DNA from: Marinomonas sp. CT5
Lineage (GTDB): Bacteria > Pseudomonadota > Gammaproteobacteria > Pseudomonadales > Marinomonadaceae
Length of the DNA: 64,000 bases
Direction: 5' to 3'
Assembly (NCBI RefSeq): GCF_018336975.1
Contig: NZ_CP025572.1
Location: 2,711,111-2,775,110, forward strand
The notes under the pieces were generated by a model. That model worked only from the letters and a program-made list of their open reading frames with translations. It made no database searches and was not told where the DNA came from. Made by a program: the position numbers and the translations under genes. This document shows, one piece after another, positions 27,649 to 34,410 of the stretch; the stretch's first letter is position 1; every line of letters starts with the position of its first letter.

Positions 27649-28527
27649 CTAAGTAGAAAGCAACTCGGATATTGTTGGAGCCTGAGTAATCTCCCATCCT
27701 TCTGGGAAATTTAATTCCTCCATAGATTGAATGGCAATCATAGCATTCATGTAATCAGACTCACTGCTAAGAACAGCTAGTTGATCCAATAACTGATACT
27801 CAACATCATCCACTATGGTTTGATGAGGATTTTTTAGGATTCCCCAGCCTGTATCCCAAGCCATTAGCTCTACTTTACATAAAGCAAAAAGATCTCTAAC
27901 TATATTTCCTTTGATAAAAGGAAGCCCACTTAACTCAAATATACCAAAACTTTCCGGTACAGCTTCACTATTACGACAAAGCTGCCAAGCTTTTCCAGCA
28001 TAAATAAATTCGGAGCTTGGTACATCGCATTCATCAAATTCATACTGAAGAATTTCACGATGGATGCCATCAAGTTGTGCATCAACCAACACCCAGCGAG
28101 CTTGCAATTCACTCCAATACTCACATATCCAGTGGTCCTCGTACTTACCCGGATTCAAATACTTTGAAAAACCACACCTAATTCGAGCAGCGATACCTTT
28201 TTCTCTTAAAGTAGCACAAAGTAACAATGAGAAATCTCGGCAGACACTTACCACTTTATTTACTGGACTACTATGTTCAGTAGTTGACTGTTTTCGTTTA
28301 GATTTCGACTTCACTAGCAAATCCTGTGCGTTGCGGATTTGCATTTCTGAATATCGAATATGATCTTCAACTTCACAGCCGTAGTGAGAGATCCAATAAG
28401 AGTGAATCAGGTTGTCTTGCACGAATTTGCATAACTCGCGAATATCATTTGGGAGCAGCCCAATTTCTTTACTAAACTCGCCCACATTTGAAATAGCACT
28501 ATGTGATTTGTATTGGTCTATATCCAT
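27649..28527 (-). CDS. Transglutaminase-like cysteine protease-fold protein
   Basis: A 292-residue protein with the transglutaminase-core triad: Cys96 in VCRDFSLLLC, His132 in YEDHWICEYW and Asp149 in WVLVDAQLDG. These positions and spacing fit the TGc domain used by bacterial transglutaminase-like proteins, many of which are proteases or amidases. There is no signal peptide, so it acts in the cytoplasm. It begins about 30 bp after the degenerate attC, as cassette genes do, but no proper attC follows its stop, so it may be the terminal, immobilised cassette. Substrate unknown. Confidence 0.78.
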   Translation of the reverse strand: MDIDQYKSHSAISNVGEFSKEIGLLPNDIRELCKFVQDNLIHSYWISHYGCEVEDHIRYSEMQIRNAQDLLVKSKSKRKQSTTEHSSPVNKVVSVCRDFSLLLCATLREKGIAARIRCGFSKYLNPGKYEDHWICEYWSELQARWVLVDAQLDGIHREILQYEFDECDVPSSEFIYAGKAWQLCRNSEAVPESFGIFELSGLPFIKGNIVRDLFALCKVELMAWDTGWGILKNPHQTIVDDVEYQLLDQLAVLSSESDYMNAMIAIQSMEELNFPEGWEITQAPTISELLST

Positions 28528-28555
28528 ATATGAGTATTTTCCACAATTTTAGTCA

Positions 28556-28601
28556 GTCACACCGCAATCACGCGCTTGTCGCGTGCATTGCCTTGTTAAG
28601 T
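28556..28601 (-). repeat. attC site, short and degenerate
   Basis: On the minus strand it starts with a perfect R'' core ACTTAAC. Arms GCAATGCACGCG and CGCGTGATTGC pair except for one extrahelical base. The other core is GTGTGAC, which does not fit GTTRRRY, and the site is only 46 bp. Folding is good but recombination at this end may be lost. Confidence 0.6.
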
Positions 28602-29038
28602 TTGATCTCCATAGGCTGATAAACTAAGCCTGCCGATTCACCCACTTCCCCGTTGCACTCAAAACCATATTTTTCATAGGCGGGAACTGAAGTTAGAGAT
28701 GCGCTGACGGTAACAGTTTCCACCTTTGCATGATTTAGGGCTGATGAAAGCAACTTTCTCCCAATACCACTTTTTTGACTCTCAGGGCGGATGAAGAGCA
28801 TTGCAACATGACGACCTTCCTTTAATTCTATTACCCCTTCTATTTTCCCCTCGTTTTCAGCAACCAACATCAAGTTATCCTGCTTCATTCTGTCTAGGAA
28901 AGCATTGCACCTAGAAATACTCGAAAAGGTTGAAATGCCCTCATCAGATAATGTATCTGCAACAGACTGCAAAAAAGAGTCCATGCAAACGGCACTGACA
29001 GCTTCAAGGTCCTTCTCTTCCATCTTCCTTATAATCAT
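28568..29038 (-). CDS. GNAT-family N-acetyltransferase
   Basis: A 156-residue protein. It starts MIIRKMEEKDLEAVSAV and has the acetyl-CoA-binding motif A in HVAMLFIRPESQKSGIGRKLL (two parts) and a motif B region PAYEKYGFECNG. The ATG at 29038 has GGGAG six nt upstream; a TTG just before it is less likely. Its last codons (LNKAMHATSA) are encoded by the attC arm itself, so the site was captured into the reading frame. Acceptor substrate unknown; GNATs are frequent integron cargo. Confidence 0.85.
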   Translation of the reverse strand: MIIRKMEEKDLEAVSAVCMDSFLQSVADTLSDEGISTFSSISRCNAFLDRMKQDNLMLVAENEGKIEGVIELKEGRHVAMLFIRPESQKSGIGRKLLSSALNHAKVETVTVSASLTSVPAYEKYGFECNGEVGESAGLVYQPMEIKLNKAMHATSA

Positions 29039-29253
29039 CAATGTCTCCCAATAACTTAAAATCTATGGACCTCAATTTTGCAAGCAAAATCAAGATCTAA
29101 CAAGAACCGTTTTGCTGCCATCTATTCGGATTGTTATAAATCCTTTTTTAGCATTTATCCCTGATGCTATTTCCTGCAAACGATACTGACTTGGCTCTAA
29201 TCATTTTGGCGTTTTCAAAGAAACCAAAAAATCGAAAAAATCGAAGATACCCT

Positions 29254-29475
29254 TACGAATCCCGGATTTCCTCCACGAGGAGAGCAATCAACAGAGCCGG
29301 ATTTTGCGTAGGTCGAAATTGTCACAAACGGAGAATGCGCGAGAAAGTTACTGGAGTGACGCTCTAAGGAAGTTAATTGCTTGTCTTTGGCGTGCCCTTT
29401 TGGATAACCATAGAGTTCTCTAAGCTGCTCTTCGGATTCAAGATACATAAAACCTCCTTATATTTAGCGCTTAAC
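29254..29475 (-). pseudogene. Truncated duplicate of the PPOX flavoprotein gene at 21108-21713
   Basis: Reading from ATG at 29448, the first about 64 residues match the N-terminus of the 201-residue PPOX protein with few changes (for example MYLESEEQLRELYGYPKGHA against MYLEFEDQLREIYGYPKGRA). Similarity includes the leader (TAAATATAAGGAG) and stops abruptly after the SPRGGNPGFV segment; the frame then ends about 13 codons later in unrelated sequence. FMN-binding parts are missing, so it cannot be a functional flavoprotein. Confidence 0.85.
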
Positions 29476-29582
29476 TTCCGGAAAGAAATCAGAGTATAAC
29501 TAAAAAATGGTTTTGTTCTTACTCAGTATTTTTGCTTCTTTATTTAGCTATAGCGCATTTTTTGAGTTTACTATGATCCGAA

Positions 29583-29822
29583 TTATCCTGTGTTTTTTGA
29601 TCTACTTGCATTTATATCGATTAGTACACCTTGGATTAAATACCCACATGCACCAACACAAGAAATAGGGGTAATATAGAACATTAAATAATTCAATTGC
29701 GCATCACCCGAAAAATATTCAATTAATTGTATGAAAACAATTGGCACAATGACTAAAAAAATAGAAAAACGTATATGTTTTTTAACAATACTCTTTATTT
29801 CATCATCCGTTATTAAATTCAC
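29583..29822 (-). CDS. Small two-helix membrane protein of unknown function
   Basis: About 79 residues from a GTG start at 29822 (VNLITDDEIKSIVKKHIRF). It has two hydrophobic helices (FSIFLVIVPIVFIQLIEYF and LMFYITPISCVGACGYLIQG) and a short basic tail. AGGAGG lies 7 nt upstream of the GTG but only one base from an upstream in-frame ATG (29828), so I prefer GTG. It lies in the cassette region, without a recognisable attC after it. No family recognised. Confidence 0.5.
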   Translation of the reverse strand: MNLITDDEIKSIVKKHIRFSIFLVIVPIVFIQLIEYFSGDAQLNYLMFYITPISCVGACGYLIQGVLIDINASRSKNTG

Positions 29823-29923
29823 CGACATACCTCCTTTGTAAAAATTAATTAGAAAACTTACGCGCCCAATATAAAAAATACACAACACTTGAAAAACCAC
29901 CGGAGAGAGTAAAAGGAGTAAAA

Positions 29924-29970
29924 GGGGTCAGATAAAAAATCCTAAATATCTTAATTTTTCATCTGACCCC
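29924..29970. repeat. REP-like hairpin (GGGGTCAGAT ... ATCTGACCCC)
   Basis: Perfect 10-bp arms GGGGTCAGAT (29924-29933) and ATCTGACCCC (29961-29970), extended by A/T tracts, enclose an AT-rich loop. GGGGTCAGA-type palindromes are common dispersed repeats in gammaproteobacteria and are often linked to REP-associated tyrosine transposases. None is nearby. It could also act as a terminator. Confidence 0.6.
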
Positions 29971-30045
29971 AATTCATTCCAATTTTTGTAACGCCGCCAA
30001 CACGCGCAGCTTTGGAGATATTAAATATGTTGGCTATCAGTACGA

Positions 30046-30120
30046 TACCAACGCTTGGCTTTGCGGCGTGTCGGAGCGGAGCGTAGCGTAGACGTGTCCG
30101 ACAACAGCCACTTGTTAGAT
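30046..30120 (-). repeat. attC site of the two-gene cassette
   Basis: Minus strand R'' ATCTAAC (30114-30120) and R' GTTGGTA (30046-30052) bound imperfectly paired arms (TGGCT/AGCCA and TGTCGGA/TCCGACA) around a GC-rich centre. Total 75 bp. The R' core deviates from GTTRRRY at one base, so the left junction is less certain than at the other sites. Confidence 0.7.
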
Positions 30121-31439
30121 TATTTCTCTCGCAATTTGTCGTATAGTTTAAGCGAAATTGAATTAATTCGCCTATTGTAGCCATTGTTTAAAGCTTGGAC
30201 CAATTTAAGAATGTCCGTATTTAAGCTTTCACTATCAACAAGAAACGATAGATGATCCTGTATCAAGGTTTTGAATCTTTCTCTTGGTTTTTCATTAAAC
30301 AATTTTGAAAGTATTATTTCATCAGTACTCAACACCTTATCAAAATAATACCTCCACCGATCCTCTGGAATCTTTAGCAATTCAGCTTTAGCTGTTGGAA
30401 ATGCTGCATTGGATACACCATACGAATTTCCGAGATAAACACATAGGTATGCTTGAACGCAATCGATAAAAGCCGGAGCTGGTATTGAACTCCCAAGCTT
30501 CGATAAATTGGCAACCAATGGGGCTTCAGTATAAAAGTTATTCATTGCAAAATGGGCATCAATTAGAGATTTGGCTGCCTTTTTAAAGGTAGATGAGCGT
30601 AGATTCTCTGGAACATAATCGAAACCTTTCACCTTCAGCAACGCATTCTTAAGGCCTTTTGTCGCTGAAATGTCACCTGCAGCAGTTGCATCTCTGTACG
30701 CGTTACCAATTTGCCATTTGTCTTTTTCTGGAATATGACTCCAAATGGGCTGTATCAATACCCCCAAATTGCCAACGGCATGCTCTTGAGCTGCGCCTTG
30801 TTCATTTTTTATTCCTGAAAGCAGTACAGAAACAACTGTTTTTATATAAAACGGCGGGGAATCTAAAAGCTGTTCAATCTGAGGGTCAGCTAATGTTAAT
30901 GTCTCAGTGTAAAGTCGATTTCTTAGCTCAGAAAACTCGATTGCTATAGATATGTCTGCTTCGCCTAAAACATATCTAACACAAGAGCTAACCAAAGCCG
31001 CAGCATCGATTTTTGATAATTCTTCATTGTTCTTTTCAGCTTCATCAGACAAGTAATGACTTATTACTTCCAATGCATGTCGGAGTTTCAATGCTCCAGT
31101 ACTATTGATAGCGCCAAGCTGTTCTGCCAAGCTAATCGCACTATAGTCGTTCAAAACAATATCGATATTGCTGTATTCATCAATATCATCATCATTAAGC
31201 ATTTCTCCGATAAAGCCCATGCCTAATGTTTTTAAGGTTGATTTAAGCCTGACCATGGCTCTACGCCACGTGTATTCTGCACCCATGTCGTAAGCGCCAT
31301 GCTCAAAGGCACGTGCAATATCTGTTTTCTGCTTATCGTTCAAACCGTTTGCGTAAAGAACAATTTCTTGCGGTTCTGAGCAACTTGCAGGTATTACTGT
31401 ACCCGTGGGGCCAGCCCACACTAACTCTTTACTGGGCAT
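30120..31439 (-). CDS. Unknown protein, partner of the DAC-like protein in one cassette
   Basis: A 439-residue, predominantly helical, soluble protein that I do not recognise. Visible features are a charged amphipathic stretch around YTWRRAMVRLKSTLKTLG, an acidic patch (NDDDIDEYSNIDIVLND) and a basic C-terminus (RRINSISLKLYDKLREK). There is no membrane segment or signal peptide. Its start overlaps the end of the upstream gene by 11 bp, so the two are translationally coupled and probably form a complex or pathway. The stop touches the attC core. Within a nucleotide-signalling hypothesis it would be the effector or a regulator; nothing in the sequence proves this. Confidence 0.7.
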   Translation of the reverse strand: MPSKELVWAGPTGTVIPASCSEPQEIVLYANGLNDKQKTDIARAFEHGAYDMGAEYTWRRAMVRLKSTLKTLGMGFIGEMLNDDDIDEYSNIDIVLNDYSAISLAEQLGAINSTGALKLRHALEVISHYLSDEAEKNNEELSKIDAAALVSSCVRYVLGEADISIAIEFSELRNRLYTETLTLADPQIEQLLDSPPFYIKTVVSVLLSGIKNEQGAAQEHAVGNLGVLIQPIWSHIPEKDKWQIGNAYRDATAAGDISATKGLKNALLKVKGFDYVPENLRSSTFKKAAKSLIDAHFAMNNFYTEAPLVANLSKLGSSIPAPAFIDCVQAYLCVYLGNSYGVSNAAFPTAKAELLKIPEDRWRYYFDKVLSTDEIILSKLFNEKPRERFKTLIQDHLSFLVDSESLNTDILKLVQALNNGYNRRINSISLKLYDKLREK

Positions 31440-32478
31440 CGGTTACGCTCCAAATCTTCTCGTTTCCATCTTGAGACTTATAAAAACAACACTCAAAACA
31501 TTCACTACGCTTCATTATTTCAAAAGCTCTAGTTCTAGCTCCCCCTACAAGGCCATCCTCCTCATTTCCTTGAGGTTTTACGAATACGTGATAGCCCAGG
31601 ATTTTCCCTGAAGTTGTCAATACAGTCATACCATCATGGTTTAGCATCGACTCAAGCAATGAGCTATAAAGCCGATTAGACGTACATGCTTCCCGAGTTT
31701 TCTCTTCTTCTGAAGCGGCTAGCAATTCATACATGTCAATTGGCTTACTTAGGTATATGCCATCACTATGTCTTGATTTTAAAGTAGTCAACTTATCTTC
31801 CACATCTTTAACAACACCAATTAAATTTCCATGGCCGACAATTAATGCACTACCAATTAGCTTTTCAAAGTAGGAGGCCGAAATATCTTTGTATTGCTCA
31901 CCGACATCTTGAGTGATGAATGAGCAAAGTTTTTGCAGCTCATGGCCATGAGCAGACCCTTTACTGTTTAAAGTAAGGCAGATAAGAGCGCTAGCTTCAG
32001 AGCCTTTTAAAAGAACTGTTTTATTGCCCACGTTTTGTAGGTAGGCAATACTATATTCGTCGGCATTCTGGCTCAGCTCGCCAACAGCCTGAGTTCTGAA
32101 TGTAGGGCTTAATTCTGATATTTCAGAAGAGACCACACCGTAGCTTATATACTTTTCTTCTACATTTATGTATATGACCCATCCATTTCGTGACAATGGT
32201 GCGCATAACTTTAAAGCATTAGAAAATTCTTTTACGGATGCTGATTTCCTATCTATCTCTAGATTTTTGCAGAATGGGAGGGTTTCAAGAACTGACTCAA
32301 TATTATTTGTAATAAATATCTCTGGATATAACTCCTCACCTTCCTCTCTGTACGAAGAAGTAGAGTCAACTAAATCCAGAATACCTTCTCTCAAATACGG
32401 ATAGCTCGGAAATTTTTCTTGGTAAAGAAAGCTTCCAATCAAATCCAATACATGAGATCTAAGCGACCTCTCTTCCAT
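31429..32478 (-). CDS. Protein with a C-terminal diadenylate-cyclase-like (DisA_N/DAC) region
   Basis: A 349-residue soluble protein. Residues about 268-345 align by eye with the DAC fold of DisA: LLESMLNHDGMTVLTTSGKI corresponds to the DGA motif region (DGM at 282-284) and GGARTRAFEIMKRS to the RHR motif (RTR at 315-317), followed by a closing strand pair. The N-terminal about 250 residues contain YREEGEELYPEIFIT and resemble sensor-type domains reported upstream of DAC domains; I am not sure of the subfamily. If active it would make a cyclic dinucleotide such as c-di-AMP, unusual in gammaproteobacteria. Changes in both motifs (A to M, H to T) leave activity open. It starts about 35 bp after the attC junction and overlaps the next gene by 11 bp. 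Confidence 0.65.
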   Translation of the reverse strand: MEERSLRSHVLDLIGSFLYQEKFPSYPYLREGILDLVDSTSSYREEGEELYPEIFITNNIESVLETLPFCKNLEIDRKSASVKEFSNALKLCAPLSRNGWVIYINVEEKYISYGVVSSEISELSPTFRTQAVGELSQNADEYSIAYLQNVGNKTVLLKGSEASALICLTLNSKGSAHGHELQKLCSFITQDVGEQYKDISASYFEKLIGSALIVGHGNLIGVVKDVEDKLTTLKSRHSDGIYLSKPIDMYELLAASEEEKTREACTSNRLYSSLLESMLNHDGMTVLTTSGKILGYHVFVKPQGNEEDGLVGGARTRAFEIMKRSECFECCFYKSQDGNEKIWSVTDAQ

Positions 32479-32506
32479 TTATTAGTATCCCCGATTTATA
32501 TAGATA

Positions 32507-32570
32507 ATCTAACGCCTAGGCTAAGGGGCGGCGCTCTGCGCTGTCCATTACCTTGAGCCTTTTGTTATGC
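32507..32570 (-). repeat. attC site
   Basis: Minus strand R'' GCATAAC (32564-32570) and R' GTTAGAT (32507-32513) flank arms AGGCTCAAGG and CCTTAGCCTAG around a GC-rich loop, 64 bp in total. The R' core fits GTTRRRY exactly. The stop codon TAA of the 135-residue protein is part of R''. Confidence 0.88.
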
Positions 32571-32972
32571 GTCTTTGCCTTGATAATCATATGTTTCTTT
32601 TAATCCAAATGCTTTTGCTAAAACAGGCTGAATGTTCTTGAGCCAACTTAATGATTTTTTCGAATATCTAGAAGCTACTATAACAGCTAGGCATTCACCA
32701 TTTTCAGATATAATATCAAGCCCAACAAAACCAGTTCCCTTCGCAGGCTCCATCTCATAAAGTTCGACTGCATAAGCTTCAGCAGTACTAGCAACAACAC
32801 TTCTATTATTTTTAATGCAGCCTATAAACTTCCCATCTTCGCTAGTCCAAGCGATAAATTTGTCCTTGCAAGAATTGGCGTACTTTTCTTTAACACCACT
32901 AGGTGCCTGATCCTTTAGAGGAATATCTGCTTCTACATCCACAGGCCTGTTAATTTCGATCCATGTATTCAT
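32565..32972 (-). CDS. Cassette protein of unknown function
   Basis: A 135-residue soluble protein starting MNTWIEINRPVDVEADIPL. I chose ATG 32972, about 15 bp after the cassette junction; the frame is open to 32996 but that crosses the attC core. It has mixed alpha/beta character with a long strand-helix end (AVIVASRYSKKSLSWLKNIQ). No family recognised. A weak ribosome site suggests expression from upstream cassettes. Its TAA stop lies in the attC. Confidence 0.6.
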   Translation of the reverse strand: MNTWIEINRPVDVEADIPLKDQAPSGVKEKYANSCKDKFIAWTSEDGKFIGCIKNNRSVVASTAEAYAVELYEMEPAKGTGFVGLDIISENGECLAVIVASRYSKKSLSWLKNIQPVLAKAFGLKETYDYQGKDA

Positions 32973-32981
32973 ATATATTAC

Positions 32982-33041
32982 GCATAACGCCCGCATAAAG
33001 CGCGCGAGGTACGAGCGTCGTCTTTGATGCGATTGTTAGGA
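32982..33041 (-). repeat. attC site
   Basis: Minus strand R'' TCCTAAC (33035-33041) and R' GTTATGC (32982-32988) bound arms ATCGCATCAAAG and CTTTATGCGGG, which pair over most of their length. Total 60 bp. GTTATGC is the core found in Vibrio VCR-type sites. Confidence 0.87.
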
Positions 33042-33809
33042 ATACTTTGAACGCACGATGGCATGCAATTCATTTCCATTCATAGATTCACTCAAATTTT
33101 CAAAATCTTGAGGTTCCCATTTTTTCAAACCAAATTCTTTAGCGGTATTAGTTGAGCCACCCAAGAATATTTGGTCATGTACTTCATCTGGTGGATCGCC
33201 ACCGCCATCACTCGATAAATGCACATACTTTAAATGCGGCCACTGCTTTATTGCAGCTTTAATAACCCGGCATGCGACCGCTGAGTTCACAAGATAGCCA
33301 AGCCAGATCGCTTCATGTGAAGAGTGGCTATTGTATGGGGCGCTATTAGGCTGATAAATATCGGCGTTGAAGCCATTCTCTTTGAGAGCTTTTATCATCT
33401 TTCCAGAGTCGTAAGCATTTACAACACTAATATCAACATTAGTAATTGGCACCGATTTTGTTTCTATGACATTTGAGCTGCTCTTAATAGCTAAACTACT
33501 TTTCGTTTTATTTTCTTTAAAAATAATTCCTGAGGAATATCTTCCTTTATCCTTAAGCCACTGAGCATATTCTTTACCGTCTTGGAGGTGAGGCCTGAAC
33601 TTTGTAAGCATTAACGTTACACAGCCAATAACCAGCAAGACTAGAATGGATGTGAATATCACTAAATAGCCTGCTGCCCAGTCAGGTTTTTCTATTCTTG
33701 AAGCAGCCGTCAACAGCACAGAAGTTAGTAAGACCAACATGACAAACCATGCAGCCATTAATTGGAATGGGCTAGTTACCTTTTCAGGTATGATTTGTGG
33801 TCCTGCCAT
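33036..33809 (-). CDS. Two-helix membrane protein with a cytoplasmic C-terminal domain, unknown
   Basis: A 257-residue protein with two membrane helices (about residues 16-37 and 46-68), a basic linker and a C-terminal alpha/beta domain (about 120-257). The domain contains VDISVVNAYDSGKMIKALKE and NSAVACRVIKAAIKQWPHL, reminiscent of LytR_C/SPOR-like folds but not a firm match. A Gly/Asp loop (SSDGGGDPPDEVHDQIFLGG) is notable. Such a layout (membrane pair plus soluble domain) is common in membrane effectors of anti-phage systems, but this is an analogy only. The core GTTAGGA supplies an AGGA that may serve as ribosome site. Its TAA stop lies in the attC. Confidence 0.6.
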   Translation of the reverse strand: MAGPQIIPEKVTSPFQLMAAWFVMLVLLTSVLLTAASRIEKPDWAAGYLVIFTSILVLLVIGCVTLMLTKFRPHLQDGKEYAQWLKDKGRYSSGIIFKENKTKSSLAIKSSSNVIETKSVPITNVDISVVNAYDSGKMIKALKENGFNADIYQPNSAPYNSHSSHEAIWLGYLVNSAVACRVIKAAIKQWPHLKYVHLSSDGGGDPPDEVHDQIFLGGSTNTAKEFGLKKWEPQDFENLSESMNGNELHAIVRSKYS

Positions 33810-33819
33810 TTTTTAGTAT

Positions 33820-33903
33820 TCCTAACGCCCCAAGCAGAGGCTTATTTTGCGTTTTGGAGCGAAGCGACAGCGAAATAAGTCCTGCTGGCTTGGATTGTTA
33901 GCT
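33820..33903 (-). repeat. attC site, best-paired of the array
   Basis: Minus strand AGCTAAC (33897-33903) and GTTAGGA (33820-33826) bound arms that pair almost throughout: CTAAC/GTTAG, CCAAGC/GCTTGG, GCAGG/CCTCTGC and ACTTATTT/AAATAAG. The centre is GC-rich; total 84 bp. Confidence 0.9.
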
Positions 33904-33904
33904 G

Positions 33905-34345
33905 CTACTTCCAGAACTGCCACCATTTTTTTGAACCGGCGGCTCTCATTGCTTCACCTTCGGCTTTTAGCTCTTTCCAGTTGGACTGGCCATCCTCTCC
34001 ATATACTTCACATTCTTCTCCCTGAACCTTTGCATTGAGAGCAACAGCTATCTGATACATTTTTTTTATAATTTCATCATCGGGGTTTTTAACTTTTATG
34101 TTGCCCTCAAAATAATCAAACCAGGCCATATTCCCATCTTTGTCATGACCAGAATAACCAGTCCAGACGGCTAGTCCTTCGCTTTCCACTCTTAAAACCC
34201 CATTGGGAGTCTCTGCTTCTGCGTATCCGTCTAGCCTCATATCTGATGACGAATTTACAAAATTATTCCATTCATCAAGCGTTATCTGATCACCTTCTTC
34301 TTCAAACCATTCTTCTTTTCTGGTGATATGTAAATCGTATCCCAT
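33905..34345 (-). CDS. Cassette protein beginning MGYDLHITR, unknown
   Basis: About 146 residues from ATG 34345, which has AGGAAG just upstream; the frame is open further to 34384 but that part crosses the recombination core. MGYDLHITRKEEWFEEEG is a start I associate with a family of small proteins often found in integron cassettes, of unknown function. The rest is acidic, alpha/beta, with a W-rich end (GSKKWWQFWK). It is the first cassette of the array and the one most likely to be expressed from a promoter in the attI region. Confidence 0.75.
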   Translation of the reverse strand: MGYDLHITRKEEWFEEEGDQITLDEWNNFVNSSSDMRLDGYAEAETPNGVLRVESEGLAVWTGYSGHDKDGNMAWFDYFEGNIKVKNPDDEIIKKMYQIAVALNAKVQGEECEVYGEDGQSNWKELKAEGEAMRAAGSKKWWQFWK

Positions 34346-34362
34346 GACTCTTCCTCGGACAG

Positions 34363-34410
34363 CTAACATTTTAATAGTGCGCATGCGCGTTTACACATTA
34401 TTAAATTCAT
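34363..34410 (-). CDS. Putative 15-residue leader peptide in the attI region
   Basis: ATG at 34410 with AAGGA 7 nt upstream encodes MNLIMCKRACALLKC and stops at TAG, which is part of the core GTTAGCT where the first cassette joins. This mirrors ORF-11 of class 1 integrons, a short attI1 ORF that raises translation of the first cassette. The first cassette gene starts 17 bp after the leader stop. Functional equivalence is inferred. Confidence 0.5.
   Translation of the reverse strand: MNLIMCKRACALLKC

Larger units (their letters stand above)
27649..34367 (-). mobile_element. Integron gene-cassette array without a visible integrase
   Basis: All genes here are on the minus strand and are separated by attC-type sites: imperfect inverted repeats bounded by RYYYAAC-like and GTTRRRY-like cores. 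Four are convincing (30046-30120, 32507-32570, 32982-33041, 33820-33903) and one is degenerate (28556-28601). Crossovers fall near 34367, 33826, 32988, 32513 and 30052, giving cassettes of about 541, 838, 475 and 2461 bp. Orientation places attI and intI at the right, where a LexA box and leader ORF exist but no integrase is found. The left half is decayed. By usual terms this is a CALIN or an integron that lost intI. Confidence 0.88.

Noticed and set aside
27620..27651. ATTAAAC...GTTAGAC pair after the transglutaminase stop, as a possible attC
   Set aside because: The cores match fairly well but are only 13 nt apart, too short for a functional attC; at most a deleted remnant.
29951..30184. 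77-codon minus-strand frame across the attC at 30046-30120
   Set aside because: It runs through the attC and the end of the 439-residue gene in another frame and lacks a start signal; its end is repeat sequence.
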